Positions 1 to 10,829 of a DNA stretch of 64,000 nt are shown in pieces (within the stretch, counting starts at the first letter, position 1; each line of letters opens with the position of its first letter). The notes under the pieces were generated by a model. It did no database searches, was not told the origin of the DNA, and saw only the letters and a program-made list of their open reading frames with translations. Source of the stretch: Clostridia bacterium (GTDB lineage Bacteria > Bacillota > Clostridia > Christensenellales > Aristaeellaceae); contig JAGBBA010000031.1 in assembly GCA_017938695.1 (NCBI GenBank), positions 62,001 through 126,000 on the forward strand, read 5' to 3'. Made by a program: the position numbers and the translations under genes.

Positions 1-770
1 GCTGCGCCATGGCCGAGTATTTCCGCGAGCAGGGCAAGGACGTGCTGATTGTGTACGACGATCTGTCCAAGCACGCCGTGGCCTATCGTGCCCTGTCCCT
101 TCTGATCCGTCGTCCTCCGGGCCGTGAAGCCTATCCTGGCGACGTGTTCTATCTGCACTCCCGCCTGCTGGAGCGCGCAGCCTGCGTGCACAAGGATTTC
201 GGCGGCGGTTCCATCACGGCACTGCCCATCATCGAAACCCAGGCTGGCGACGTGTCCGCCTACATTCCCACCAACGTGATCTCCATCACCGACGGTCAGA
301 TCTTCCTGGAAACTGAGCTGTTCCACTCCGGCATCCGTCCGGCTATCAACCCCGGCATCTCCGTGAGCCGCGTGGGCGGCAGTGCCCAGCTGAAGGCCAT
401 GAAGAAGGTGGCTGGCGAGCTGAAGCTGCTCTATGCCCAGTACCTGGAGCTGAAGTCCTTCGCTCAGTTCGGTTCTGACCTGGATGCGGACACCAAGTCC
501 CGTCTGGCCCTGGGCGAGCGCATTGTGGAAGTGCTGAAGCAGAACAAGAACAGCCCCATCCGCGTGGGCTGCCAGGTGGCCATCGTGTATGCGGTGATCC
601 ACGGCTACCTCAACGATGTGCCTGTGAACAAGGTGCAGGAGTGGGAAGCCCGCATGAGCGACAAGCTGGAAGCCGAGCATCAGGACATGCTGGTGCGCTT
701 CGAAACCGGCTACTTCGACGATACCGACGTGAAGGAATTGGAAGAGGCGCTTGCGTCCGTGCGGAGGTGA
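1..770 (+). CDS. atpA: ATP synthase F1 subunit alpha, C-terminal part (partial)
   Basis: The visible 255 codons (first full codon at base 3) are the C-terminal half of the F1 alpha subunit, the non-catalytic nucleotide-binding partner of beta in the F1 hexamer on the inner face of the membrane. The diagnostic stretch [20 protein letters not shown] lies near the start, after a [11 protein letters not shown] motif, and is followed by the helical C-terminal domain. The N-terminus, including the P-loop, lies outside the window. The next gene, atpG, follows after 5 bases in the usual atpAGDC order, so the four genes are one operon whose promoter is upstream of the window. I see no frameshift or odd residue. 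Identification is secure. Confidence 0.98.
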   Translation, partial: CAMAEYFREQGKDVLIVYDDLSKHAVAYRALSLLIRRPPGREAYPGDVFYLHSRLLERAACVHKDFGGGSITALPIIETQAGDVSAYIPTNVISITDGQIFLETELFHSGIRPAINPGISVSRVGGSAQLKAMKKVAGELKLLYAQYLELKSFAQFGSDLDADTKSRLALGERIVEVLKQNKNSPIRVGCQVAIVYAVIHGYLNDVPVNKVQEWEARMSDKLEAEHQDMLVRFETGYFDDTDVKELEEALASVRR

Positions 771-775
771 GCTGA

Positions 776-1579
776 ATGGGAGCGAACACCAAAGCCCTGA
801 AAAACCGCATCCGCAGCGTTGATAATACTCTGCACCTGACCCGCGCCATGGGTCTGGTGGCTTCCTCCAAGATCCGCCGCGCCAACGAGGCCATGAACGG
901 CGGCAGGCAGTATGCTTCCGCCTTCGGCAGCGTCATCAACCTGCTCACCGCCTGCCCTGAGTGCGCCAACAGCCCCTACATGAAAAAGCCTGAGGGCGAG
1001 CGCACCTGCCTGATCGTTATCGCTGGCGACCGCGGCCTGGCTGGCGGCTACAACGCCAATGTGTTCCGCACGGTGGCGGAGATGCGCGCCGACAGGATCG
1101 TGCCCATCGGCAAGCGCGCCTGCGACCGGTACAAGGGCGAGTTCTTTTCCTCCGAAGCCTTCAACGGCGTGCAGGCCACAGAAATGGCCCGTATGCTGTG
1201 CAAGGCCTATGTGGCAGGGGAGTTCGACAAGCTGGGCATCGTGTCCACCAAGTATGTGAGCATGATGACCCAGGAGCCCACCGTGACCTGGGTGCTTCCC
1301 CTGGAACGCACCGAGCAGGCCGACAGCGTGGCTGCCGTGTTTGAGCCGGACGAGGCCAGCATCCTGAACACTGCTGTGCCGGACTATGTGGCGGGCATCC
1401 TGATGCGCTGTGTGCGCGAGAGCTTTGCCAGCGAAGTGGCCGCACGCCGCATGGCCATGGACTCCGCAGGCAAGAACGCCCAGTCCATGATCGACAACCT
1501 GCAGTTGCAGTACAACCGTGCCCGCCAGGGTGCCATCACCCAGGAGATCACGGAGATCGTGGCTGGCGCAGGCGAATAA
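776..1579 (+). CDS. atpG: ATP synthase F1 subunit gamma
   Basis: This 267-residue protein is the central rotor shaft of F1. The N-terminal helix carries the family pattern NRIRSV..T.HLT.AM-.-VASSK (here LKNRIRSVDNTLHLTRAM), the middle holds the conserved TSDRGLAGGYN-like segment (IAGDRGLAGGYNANV), and the C-terminal helix contains RRMAMDSAGKNAQSMI, which pairs with the N-terminal helix in the rotor coiled coil. The ATG follows a GGAGGTGAG ribosome site overlapping the end of atpA. Length is slightly below the usual 285-290 residues. It lies between atpA and atpD in the standard order. Identification is secure. Confidence 0.97.
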   Translation: MGANTKALKNRIRSVDNTLHLTRAMGLVASSKIRRANEAMNGGRQYASAFGSVINLLTACPECANSPYMKKPEGERTCLIVIAGDRGLAGGYNANVFRTVAEMRADRIVPIGKRACDRYKGEFFSSEAFNGVQATEMARMLCKAYVAGEFDKLGIVSTKYVSMMTQEPTVTWVLPLERTEQADSVAAVFEPDEASILNTAVPDYVAGILMRCVRESFASEVAARRMAMDSAGKNAQSMIDNLQLQYNRARQGAITQEITEIVAGAGE

Positions 1580-3267
<1,688 letters not shown>

Positions 3268-3270
3268 ATC

Positions 3271-3299
3271 AAAAGGCAGACCAAAATGGTCTGCCTTTT
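3271..3299. terminator. Bidirectional intrinsic terminator between atpC and degV
   Basis: A perfect 12-bp stem, AAAAGGCAGACC / GGTCTGCCTTTT, with a 5-base loop sits between two convergent genes. The A/T-rich stem base gives a U-tract on either strand, so it can end both the atp operon and the DegV transcript. Confidence 0.85.
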
Positions 3300-3300
3300 A

Positions 3301-4149
3301 TCATGCGTCGATATAGAGAACGCCCAGTGTGCCCGGGCCGCAGTGGCTGGAAATAACGCCGCCTGCGCGGGTGATGTGGATCTCCTGAAAATGGTTCAAT
3401 GCCTGCAGTTGCTGCTGAATGGATGCTACCACGCTTTCCTCGCAGCCGGAATGGGTGATGAACACGCGCTCCGGCCGGGCAGCCAGAAGGTCGGGCTGCA
3501 TGTCGGCGACGTAGTCCTCCAGCACGCGGTTCATGCGGCCGCGGTACTTCTTGCCGGCGGCCATGGTTCCACCTGCAACGGCAATGCGGGGATGCAGCCG
3601 CAGCGCGCCGCCAGCCAGTGCAGCCAGCCCGGAGCACCGCCCGCCCCGGTGCAGGTAGGTCAGCGTATCCACCACGAAGCTGGCCTTGACCTTGGGGGTA
3701 ATGGTGCGGATATGGGCTTCGATCTCCGACAGGGACTTGCCTTGCTGCACCATGGCTGCGGCCTCGATGACCTGCAAGCCAACGCCTGTGGAGAGGTTTT
3801 CTGAATCAATGATGCACACCCGGTCGGCTGCGTTCAGCTCCTTGGCGGCCAGACGCATGTTCTGGCAGGTGGACGACATGGCACTGGAGATGGAGAAGCA
3901 AACAATGTCGTCGCCCTTTGACAGCCAGGGCTTGAAGGCGCGGATGCATTCATCCACCGAAGCGGCAGCGGTCTTGGGGGTGGTTTTGTTGGCATCGGAC
4001 CAGCGGAAGATGTCATCCGGGGTGATGCTTTCGCCGTCCAGATAGTCCTTGTTGCCCAGCACGATGTGCAGGGGAATGATGCCAATATCATAGCGTTTGA
4101 GCAGATCCGCCGACAGATCGCAGGTGCTGTCGGAAATGATCTTCACCAT
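3301..4149 (-). CDS. DegV family fatty-acid-binding protein
   Basis: This 282-residue protein starts with MVKIISDSTCDLSADLLKRY, the DegV signature, and later has SDANKTTPKTAAAS and IDSENLSTGVGLQVIEAA, which line the lipid pocket in the family. DegV/FakB proteins bind a fatty acid and present it to the FakA kinase, which phosphorylates it for phospholipid synthesis; no fakA is visible here. The start was set at the ATG at 4149 because a GGAGGAAAGG site precedes it by about 10 bases; an open frame upstream has no ribosome site. A TATAAT-like -10 lies at 4186-4191 on this strand, but I see no good -35. Monocistronic, convergent with atpC. Confidence 0.9.
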   Translation of the reverse strand: MVKIISDSTCDLSADLLKRYDIGIIPLHIVLGNKDYLDGESITPDDIFRWSDANKTTPKTAAASVDECIRAFKPWLSKGDDIVCFSISSAMSSTCQNMRLAAKELNAADRVCIIDSENLSTGVGLQVIEAAAMVQQGKSLSEIEAHIRTITPKVKASFVVDTLTYLHRGGRCSGLAALAGGALRLHPRIAVAGGTMAAGKKYRGRMNRVLEDYVADMQPDLLAARPERVFITHSGCEESVVASIQQQLQALNHFQEIHITRAGGVISSHCGPGTLGVLYIDA

Positions 4150-4221
4150 GGGTATAACCTTCCTTTCCTCCTTAGGAATGAGATGATTATAGAACAGTAA
4201 TATGAACTGAATAGAAACTTT

Positions 4222-4249
4222 TTCACATTTCACAAAAATATGTTATAAT
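4222..4249 (+). promoter_or_regulatory. Sigma-A-type promoter of the QueG-like gene
   Basis: TTCACA at 4222-4227 and TATAAT at 4244-4249 are separated by 16 bases, and initiation would fall a few bases before the GAGGTGA ribosome site. The region is AT-rich and lies between two divergent genes. Confidence 0.6.
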
Positions 4250-4267
4250 GATGCAGAGGTGAATGGG

Positions 4268-5134
4268 ATGGATATGATCGCAAAGCTGCTGGATAAAGGT
4301 TTTGCACGGGTGATCGTGCTGGACGGGCCTTCCTGCGGCGTTGAGGAAAAGACGCTGCTCCTGGCCCTGTGGACCTATGCCATGGAAAAGCAGCATGCCA
4401 AGGGCGAAGCATGGATCCATCCGTATTACGGTATTTCCCATCATGCTTATCAGGCGGCGCGGGCCTTTGTGGAGGAATGCCAGGCGACAGGCCTGCCGGT
4501 GGCACTTCGGGATGACGTGCGTCTGAAGCCCATCTTTGCACGGCTGCCGGGCTTTTCCCAGGGGAGAAACACGCTGTCCTATATCGAGGGCATTGGCAGC
4601 CGCTTTTATGTAAAGACCTTTGCGGTGGATTTGCCCATGGAACCCACGCATCAGCTGGAAGCAGAAAACCATGCCCTGCACTGCGGCGACTGCCGCCGGT
4701 GTATGGAGGCGTGTCCCACCGGAGCCATTGCGGAGGACGGCTTTCACATGGAACGGTGCATCCGCTACTGGATGATGCCGGGCAAGCCCGTGCCGGAGGA
4801 TATCCGCGCCTCCATGGGGGACAGGCTGATCGGTTGTGACGAGTGCCAGAAGTGCTGTCCCCATAATCCGGAGGCGGCAGGGGAGCCGGGCATGACCGTG
4901 CCGCTGCTGCGCCTTTTGACGGAACACAAACAGATGGTCGAGGAGCTGAAGCCGGTGATCGGCGTGAACCTGACGCTGCCCAACCGCCTTCTGGCACAGA
5001 GCTGCATGATCGCCGGATGCAGCGGCAGGGAAGACCTGCTGCCTGCACTGGAGGCACTGACGGAACACCCCTCTGAGGCGGTGCGCGAGCATGCTGCCTG
5101 GGCTGCGAAATGCATCCGAAACAAACAGATTTGA
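4268..5134 (+). CDS. QueG-like double-cluster Fe-S protein, short variant
   Basis: This 288-residue protein contains two closely spaced 4Fe-4S motifs, CGDCRRCMEACPTGAI at about residues 138-153 and CDECQKCCPH at about residues 192-201, and an HEAT-like C-terminal end (SEAVREHAAWAA). This order is that of epoxyqueuosine reductase, the cobalamin-dependent enzyme that makes queuosine in tRNA. It is shorter than the usual 340-380 residues of QueG, and the N-terminal cobalamin-binding part is divergent, so substrate is uncertain; it may instead be a related Fe-S reductase. The ATG at 4268 was chosen because GAGGTGA lies 5 bases before it; a GTG at 4259 is in frame. It is followed directly by a terminator, so it is monocistronic. 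Confidence 0.7.
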   Translation: MDMIAKLLDKGFARVIVLDGPSCGVEEKTLLLALWTYAMEKQHAKGEAWIHPYYGISHHAYQAARAFVEECQATGLPVALRDDVRLKPIFARLPGFSQGRNTLSYIEGIGSRFYVKTFAVDLPMEPTHQLEAENHALHCGDCRRCMEACPTGAIAEDGFHMERCIRYWMMPGKPVPEDIRASMGDRLIGCDECQKCCPHNPEAAGEPGMTVPLLRLLTEHKQMVEELKPVIGVNLTLPNRLLAQSCMIAGCSGREDLLPALEALTEHPSEAVREHAAWAAKCIRNKQI

Positions 5135-5158
5135 GCCGCTGAACGCGGCTCTTTTTCT
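5133..5158 (+). terminator. Intrinsic terminator after the QueG-like gene
   Basis: GAGCCGC / GCGGCTC forms a 7-bp stem with a 5-base loop, beginning at the stop codon and followed by TTTTTCTT. Confidence 0.85.
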
Positions 5159-5186
5159 TGCAGTTCCATACAAAATGCGCTATAAT
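5158..5186 (+). promoter_or_regulatory. Sigma-A-type promoter of the 5.2-12.2 kb operon
   Basis: TTGCAG at 5158-5163 and a perfect TATAAT at 5181-5186 are 17 bases apart. The predicted start lies about 30 bases before the first gene of the operon, which has GGAGGAG before its ATG. Confidence 0.75.
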
Positions 5187-5225
5187 GGAAAATGGCTTGA
5201 TATGTAATGATACGGAGGAGATACC

Positions 5226-6908
5226 ATGCCCCTGAAGCCGATTCTTGAAAAAGCCCCCCTGATGACTTTGGCCGAGCTGCCCCTGCGCCCCGGCCAGGTA
5301 CGGGTATCGAATGATAAGATCAACCAGCTTTATGCCCTGACCGCTGCGGCCAAGGACCAGCCTGCCGTGTGGGAGGGAGCCTTCCGTCTGGCCTGCGTGC
5401 TGAAAACCAAGCCCATGGAGGAGCCCGTGGCCGCGTGGATCAACGCTGCGCTGGCTCAGCAGGGTGAGGACGGCGGCCTGCCCATGGATATGGCCGACTC
5501 TGTAAACGTAATGCGCGCAGCCCTGGCCATGTATGAGCTGGACGCCAAGCGTCCGCTGCTGGAAAAGCTGGCTGCCTGGTGCGGCTGGCTGGCGGAGCAC
5601 TGGGACGATGTGCTGGCTTGCGACGCCGTGCGCATTCATCCGGCCGATCTGATGGAGCTTTTGCAGACCCTGTACCGCGTGACGGGCAAGAAGGCCATTC
5701 TTTCCCTGTGCGATAAGCTGCGCCAGCAGGCTATGGACTGGAGCGGCATCCTGCACACTTTTGCAGTGCAGCGGCCCATGAACCGCGTTACGGCCTGGAA
5801 CGACATGGAAGCCGGCATGGAGGCCGAAAGCGGCAGCGAAGCGGGCTTCTACACCCGGCAGTATCTGACCTGCCACGGTGAATCCCTGGCGGATGGCGTG
5901 CGCGCTGCCATGCTGAACGGCCAGTTTAGCGGCAACGGCATGGAGCTGACCGCTGGCAAGACCGGCTGGGAGAAGATCAGCCGCTATCATGGTGCTGTGT
6001 GCGGCGGCGTGACTGCCGATGAAACCCTGGGCGGCCGCTCGCCCTCCTGTGCGGTGGATGCCGCCAGCCTGGGTGCCTGGGCCGAAGCCTTTGCCGCGCA
6101 TGATCATCAGGAAACCTGGGCCTACGAAGCCCTGGAAATCCTGCTGGTGAATGGTCTGCCTGCTGCCCTGAATGGCGATAAGCTGATCCCGTTCCAGCGC
6201 GTGAACTGCCTGGCGGCCAATTGCGGCACCAAGGACTGCTACCATGTGCATGAGGAAGAACAGCAGGTTTGGCGCAGCCTGAGCAGGCTTTGCCGTGGCT
6301 GGGCCAAGGCTGTGAGCAGCGCGGTCACCGTGGGGGAGAAGGGCCTGTCTGTCAATCTGTACATCCCTGGCCGCTATGCGGTAGCCATGCCCGAGGGCAC
6401 CTGCATTGTGACCATCGCCGACGGCGTGGTGAAAATCAACGCCAAGAAGGAGATCGCGGCGGCCCTGCGGCTGCGCATCCCTGCCTGGACGGAGGACGCC
6501 TGCATCACCGTGAATGATGAAGGCGGCCGTGAGGGCATCAAGAGCACCTGGCTGACCATCGACCGCACCTGGCAGGACGGCGACACGGTGAAGGTGGAGT
6601 TCGCCAAGCATGTGGCCGTGACGGCGGGGCATCATCAGTCTGCCTGTGTGCGCTATGGTGCCCAGGTGATGGCCTATGTGCCTCAGAATGACGTGTGGGC
6701 TGTGGCCCTGTGTGGCGAACCCGTGCTGGAAAACGACCAGGTTGTGGCCAGCTTCCAGCGGGTGCCGGAGTGGCGCAAGCGCGGCAGCATCCCTGCCGAT
6801 CTGCCTGTGCTGCCCAAGGCCGAAGGGGATATCATCCGTGCGGTGCTGGTGCCCTATGCCGAAACCACCAGCCGCATCGCCCTGTTCCCCAAGGGTGACG
6901 AGGCATGA
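5226..6908 (+). CDS. Divergent DUF1680 / GH127-like protein
   Basis: This 560-residue protein resembles the DUF1680 (GH127) fold of beta-L-arabinofuranosidases: an alpha/alpha barrel then beta-sandwich. Comparison with the clear GH127 protein at 44308-46119 aligns CAVDAASLGAWAEAF...YEALEILLVNGLPAAL with the CTVYNMMRLADFLFRW...IERNLYNGIMAQ segment of that enzyme, and the C-terminal half has the family phrase LRLRIPAWTEDACITVN. The adjacent double cysteine that supplies the GH127 nucleophile and zinc ligand is not seen; the nearest region has three spread cysteines (RVNCLAANCGTKDC). It has no signal peptide, so it is cytoplasmic. It may be an active relative with another substrate or a non-enzymatic homologue. 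It overlaps dus by ATGA. Confidence 0.6.
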   Translation: MPLKPILEKAPLMTLAELPLRPGQVRVSNDKINQLYALTAAAKDQPAVWEGAFRLACVLKTKPMEEPVAAWINAALAQQGEDGGLPMDMADSVNVMRAALAMYELDAKRPLLEKLAAWCGWLAEHWDDVLACDAVRIHPADLMELLQTLYRVTGKKAILSLCDKLRQQAMDWSGILHTFAVQRPMNRVTAWNDMEAGMEAESGSEAGFYTRQYLTCHGESLADGVRAAMLNGQFSGNGMELTAGKTGWEKISRYHGAVCGGVTADETLGGRSPSCAVDAASLGAWAEAFAAHDHQETWAYEALEILLVNGLPAALNGDKLIPFQRVNCLAANCGTKDCYHVHEEEQQVWRSLSRLCRGWAKAVSSAVTVGEKGLSVNLYIPGRYAVAMPEGTCIVTIADGVVKINAKKEIAAALRLRIPAWTEDACITVNDEGGREGIKSTWLTIDRTWQDGDTVKVEFAKHVAVTAGHHQSACVRYGAQVMAYVPQNDVWAVALCGEPVLENDQVVASFQRVPEWRKRGSIPADLPVLPKAEGDIIRAVLVPYAETTSRIALFPKGDEA

Positions 6909-7861
6909 CGAGCGTTCGTCTGGCCCCGCTGGCCGGGGTAACGGACTGGCCCTTTCGCGTACTGTGTTTTGAACAGGGCTGCGACTGTGCCTATACCGAG
7001 ATGGTCAGTGCCATGGGCTATCTGTGCGCGCCACGTGATCTTCCTGCGGCGGCATGCCTGCTGGAACGGGATCCCCGGGAAAAGAAGCTGATCCTGCAAT
7101 TGTTCGGCAAAGAGCCGGATATCATGGCCCGGGCGGCGGAGGAATTGTCCTCCCTGGATCGCTACGAGGGTATTGACATCAACATGGGCTGCCCTGCGCC
7201 GAAGATCGCCTGTGCGGGCGAGGGCAGCGGCCTGCTGCGGACGCCTGACCTGGCGGAAGACATTATGAAAGCCGTGGTGAAGGCATCCCATCTGCCTGTG
7301 TCCGTCAAGCTGCGCCTGGGCTGGGATCAAGACAGCATCAACGTGCTGGACATGGCGAAGCGGGCGGAGGATGCGGGCATCAGCGAGATCACGGTGCATG
7401 GACGCACCCGGCAGCAGCAGTACGGCGGCGAGGCCGACTGGCGTGCCATCGCCCAGGTGAAGCAGGCGGTGAAGATCCCTGTGCTGGGCAACGGCGATAT
7501 TTTCACGGCGGAGGACGGCCTGCGTCGCCTGCGTGAAAGCGGCGTGGATGGCCTGATGATCGGCCGCGGGGCCATGGGCAATCCGTGGTTGTTCAGCCAG
7601 CTGAAGGCCGCTACGCAAGGCGAAACGGTGCATCAGCCCACCCTGCATGAGCGCATGGAAACCGTGCTGCGGCACTATGACATGCTGCTGGAATGGAAGC
7701 CCCGCCGTGTGGCAGTGAATGAGATGCGCAAGCACATCGGCTGGTATCTGCATGGCATGCGCGGTGCCGCCCAGATGCGGGCGAAGATCAACCTGATGGA
7801 TGATCCTGAGCAGGTGAAGGATGCCCTGCGTGCCTTTGAGCAGGAAACCGAACTAACCTGA
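6905..7861 (+). CDS. dus: tRNA-dihydrouridine synthase
   Basis: This 318-residue FMN enzyme reduces uridine to dihydrouridine in the tRNA D-loop. It shows the TIM-barrel signatures APLAGVTDWPFRVLC at the N-terminus, GIDINMGCPAPKI with the catalytic cysteine and GSGLL, VKLRLGW for substrate and FMN contacts, ITVHGRTRQQQY, and the phosphate-binding GNGDI and GLMIGRGAMGNPWLF. Length is typical for the Dus family; the precise uridine position modified cannot be told from sequence alone. Its ATG overlaps the stop of the upstream gene, so the two are co-translated, although a functional link is not obvious. Confidence 0.93.
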   Translation: MTSVRLAPLAGVTDWPFRVLCFEQGCDCAYTEMVSAMGYLCAPRDLPAAACLLERDPREKKLILQLFGKEPDIMARAAEELSSLDRYEGIDINMGCPAPKIACAGEGSGLLRTPDLAEDIMKAVVKASHLPVSVKLRLGWDQDSINVLDMAKRAEDAGISEITVHGRTRQQQYGGEADWRAIAQVKQAVKIPVLGNGDIFTAEDGLRRLRESGVDGLMIGRGAMGNPWLFSQLKAATQGETVHQPTLHERMETVLRHYDMLLEWKPRRVAVNEMRKHIGWYLHGMRGAAQMRAKINLMDDPEQVKDALRAFEQETELT

Positions 7862-7927
7862 CGGGATGAAAGTTGCCGATCAGGTCGTTATGTGAGTGAA
7901 TGAAATCCGGTGAAGGATGTGAGGAGT

Positions 7928-9349
7928 ATGCAGAAAGTCTTCAGGCTGATGGTGCTGGCAGTGCTGTGCATGTGCATGGTATTTGGCGCGGCGGCGGAGA
8001 TTGAGTTTCTGCCCCAGGTCGGTGAATGGGATCTGTCCCTGCCGCTGGAAGTTGAACTTTCGGCGGATGTGAAGGCACATATGCCCTTTGACGATGACCG
8101 ATGCGCTCAGCTGAATGCGCTGCTTAAGCACATTTCGCTGCGGCTGAATACATCTTTTTCGGAGGATACCGCCTGGAGCCGGGTGGGCGTGCGCGTGGAC
8201 GGCAAGGAAGCCATGAGCCTTTTGCAGCAGGAAAATGCTGCCGGAACGCAGCTGCAGTTCTCCTTCCAGCCGGACGCGGTCTATCAAGCTGGGGCAGAGG
8301 GGGCCAATGCGCTGCTGGGCGTAGAGCAGGTCGAGATCTTCGGCCTGGATGGCGGCGAGATGGCTTGGCTGGATGACGGATATGCCATGCTGAACGCCAT
8401 GCATGATTCCCTGGCCGACTACAAGAAGGAAGCCAGCATCAAAACGGCCATCAAGAACATGGGTACCGCCCGTACCAAGATCACCTACACAGTGCCCAAA
8501 GCTGATGCTGCCAAAATGGCCGAAGCCATTGCGGCCCATTGCCCCGAAGGCGAACTGCGGCAGTTCCTGACGAAGCTGGTATTCTCCGGCCAGCAGAAGC
8601 TGATCTACTGGCTCAACGGCGACGGTGTGATGATCCGCGCGGAATTCGCCGGCAACTGCGGCGTGGATGAAAACAGCCTGCGCGACGTGAGCATGGTGTG
8701 GCGTATGCGCCGCGACGATACCGCCATCCGCGATGACCTGACCCTGAAAACGCCTGCCGTCAAGGGTGCCGACTATAATACCCTGACCTACATGCGTGAG
8801 CTGGTGGCGGGCAAGAAAAACAAGCTGACCTATGACAGCAAACTCAATTATACCTGGAAGATAGGCAAGGAAAAAACCACGCTGGCTGCCACGGTGGATC
8901 TGACCAATACCCCCAGCGGTGAGGATGCAAAGCTGACGGGCACCATCACGGTGAAGCAGACGCTGCCGGGCGAGGATACGTCCAACAGCGTGAAGATCAG
9001 CCCCGAGGTGACCATCGGCACAGAAAACGGTACGCCTGTGGTGAACGGCACGGTTACCGTGCAGGAGCTGCGTGGCAAGAACGTTCTGGAGGACGCGACC
9101 ATCCAGGTGGACGTCCACGCAGGAAGCTTCCTGGACACGGTGATGGAGGGGCAAGCAGTGAGCCTGGATGCCCTGACCGCTGAACAAACCGAGGCCCTGC
9201 TCAGCAGCATGTCCGGTGCGCTGATTCCCAGGCTGGCACTGCTGCCGGTGGAAGATACGCTCTACCTTTCAGCTGATCTGCCGGAGGATGTGTGGCAAAA
9301 GATCGTCGAGGCGGCGCAAAGCGCACTGCCGGAGGAGGAAACACCATGA
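7928..9349 (+). CDS. Secreted protein of unknown function, tandem paralogue 1
   Basis: The 473-residue product begins with a signal peptide (MQKVFRLMVLAVLCMCMVFG then AAAE) with a probable signal peptidase I site and no clear lipobox. The rest is a soluble, beta-rich protein with repeated Thr/Val strands (for example LTGTITVKQTLPG and VNGTVTVQELRG) and an acidic helical tail. I do not recognise the family. The start is the ATG at 7928 with AAGGA 10 bases upstream; an in-frame GTG at 7910 is less likely. It is the first of three consecutive genes of similar size, export signal and layout, and overlaps the next by ATGA. Position after dus suggests co-transcription only. Confidence 0.8.
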   Translation: MQKVFRLMVLAVLCMCMVFGAAAEIEFLPQVGEWDLSLPLEVELSADVKAHMPFDDDRCAQLNALLKHISLRLNTSFSEDTAWSRVGVRVDGKEAMSLLQQENAAGTQLQFSFQPDAVYQAGAEGANALLGVEQVEIFGLDGGEMAWLDDGYAMLNAMHDSLADYKKEASIKTAIKNMGTARTKITYTVPKADAAKMAEAIAAHCPEGELRQFLTKLVFSGQQKLIYWLNGDGVMIRAEFAGNCGVDENSLRDVSMVWRMRRDDTAIRDDLTLKTPAVKGADYNTLTYMRELVAGKKNKLTYDSKLNYTWKIGKEKTTLAATVDLTNTPSGEDAKLTGTITVKQTLPGEDTSNSVKISPEVTIGTENGTPVVNGTVTVQELRGKNVLEDATIQVDVHAGSFLDTVMEGQAVSLDALTAEQTEALLSSMSGALIPRLALLPVEDTLYLSADLPEDVWQKIVEAAQSALPEEETP

Positions 9350-10815
9350 AAAAGCTGATTTGCCTGGTATTGAGCCTGATGCTCGCGCTGTCTGCGGCGA
9401 CGGCCTTTGCGGCGGTGGAGTATACCCTGCCGGAAAAATGGCAGCGGCAGGTGGATGCCAATAACGGCATCACGGGTACGGTGACGCTGAATGTTTCCGG
9501 CGAAGCGGACTGGGCGCAGCTGCTCATGCCCTTCAGCGGTGTGCCGCTGCAGGTGCGGGCCATCCATTCGGATGATCAGTTCCAGTACCGCATCTATGTG
9601 GAGGACGGCGAGAAAATGGCTGGCCTCACGCAGCTTTATGGCGACGCCGATGCGGTGTATATGAGTAGTGCTTTGCTGCCGGATGTGATCCTCTCTCTGG
9701 CCACCGGCGGGGATGTGACGGATCGTCTGCTGGGCAGCGAAGGCACCAACCCCTCGCTGTATTCTGCGATGATGAACATTGCAAATATCCCTGAAACCAC
9801 CTGGGAGAACAAGTGGCTGCCTGCTTTGAGTGCCTATGAGGACAGCATCGAGCTGTGGCTGGAGAACTATGCCAGTGCCCCCAGCGTGATCCGCAGCGAC
9901 AGCGGTGCCACCGTGCTGGTGCGCTATGACGTTCCGGCAGAAGCGGTGAAGGAGCAGATCAAGCTTCTGTGGGAGGCTGTGCTCCAGGACGGCACGCTGC
10001 TGCCCATGCTGCGCACCCAGATGACCGAGGAGCAGCAGGAGGCCTATCTGAATCCCAACCTGCTGTATTACTACGACCAGGTGATCGACAGCCTTGTACT
10101 GGAAGGCAACATCGTTCTGGAACGGGAAATGACCGCCAAGGGCGAGAGCGTCCGCACCAATATGACTTTCCCTCTGGGCGGTGACTGGCAGAGCCTGCAG
10201 TATGCCCAGCAGGGCACCGAAACCCAGGTCGTGCTGAACGGCAAGGAGCACAGCATCGCGCTGGAGTGGGACGAAACCGTGTCTACCCCGGACAGCAGCG
10301 GCTACCGCGGCAAGGTGTGCATCACGCCTGCTGACAAGAATCAGCAGGGGATCGCCGCCGCCTTTACCCTGGTGGCGATTAGTTCCCATAGCGTGGATGA
10401 AGACACCCGCAGCCATGACGTGAATACCTGGACGCTGAAGGTAAGCCCTGATGAGGAAAAGACGGGCGACAACTGGCTGGCGTTTGATCCGGTGGAGGTG
10501 TACTGCAAGCTGCATCTGCACAGCAAGAGCCTGCAATACATGCCTGTGACGGTGGAAGTTGAGCTGGAAGCCAAGCTGAAGGATGCCACCGCCGGCGTTG
10601 TGATCGACATCAAGACCCGCAGCCCGTGGATCCTGGATGATCTGCCGACTGAAGGTGCCCGCGATGTGGCCGCCATCCCTCAGGAAGAACTGACCCAGAT
10701 GATGACGGATCTGTTCTTTAACGGCATTACCCGTATGGTGATGATGAATCCCGATAGTGTGCTGACTGAGCCTGGCGAGGCGACCACTACTGACCTGGCT
10801 GGCACCGAACAGTGA
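9346..10815 (+). CDS. Secreted protein of unknown function, tandem paralogue 2
   Basis: The 489-residue product has a signal peptide MKKLICLVLSLMLALSAATA followed by FAA, a signal peptidase I-type end. The mature part begins with a strand segment ITGTVTLNVSGEADW, continues with alternating helices and strands, and ends with a short conserved-looking helix (EELTQMMTDLFFNGITRMV) that has a counterpart at the ends of the genes before and after it. I assign no function. GGAGGAGG precedes the ATG by about 7 bases, and the ATG overlaps the stop of paralogue 1. A sensor-like or cell-wall-associated role is possible but nothing in the sequence proves it. Confidence 0.8.
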   Translation: MKKLICLVLSLMLALSAATAFAAVEYTLPEKWQRQVDANNGITGTVTLNVSGEADWAQLLMPFSGVPLQVRAIHSDDQFQYRIYVEDGEKMAGLTQLYGDADAVYMSSALLPDVILSLATGGDVTDRLLGSEGTNPSLYSAMMNIANIPETTWENKWLPALSAYEDSIELWLENYASAPSVIRSDSGATVLVRYDVPAEAVKEQIKLLWEAVLQDGTLLPMLRTQMTEEQQEAYLNPNLLYYYDQVIDSLVLEGNIVLEREMTAKGESVRTNMTFPLGGDWQSLQYAQQGTETQVVLNGKEHSIALEWDETVSTPDSSGYRGKVCITPADKNQQGIAAAFTLVAISSHSVDEDTRSHDVNTWTLKVSPDEEKTGDNWLAFDPVEVYCKLHLHSKSLQYMPVTVEVELEAKLKDATAGVVIDIKTRSPWILDDLPTEGARDVAAIPQEELTQMMTDLFFNGITRMVMMNPDSVLTEPGEATTTDLAGTEQ

Positions 10816-10829
10816 CAGGAGGCTGGTGT

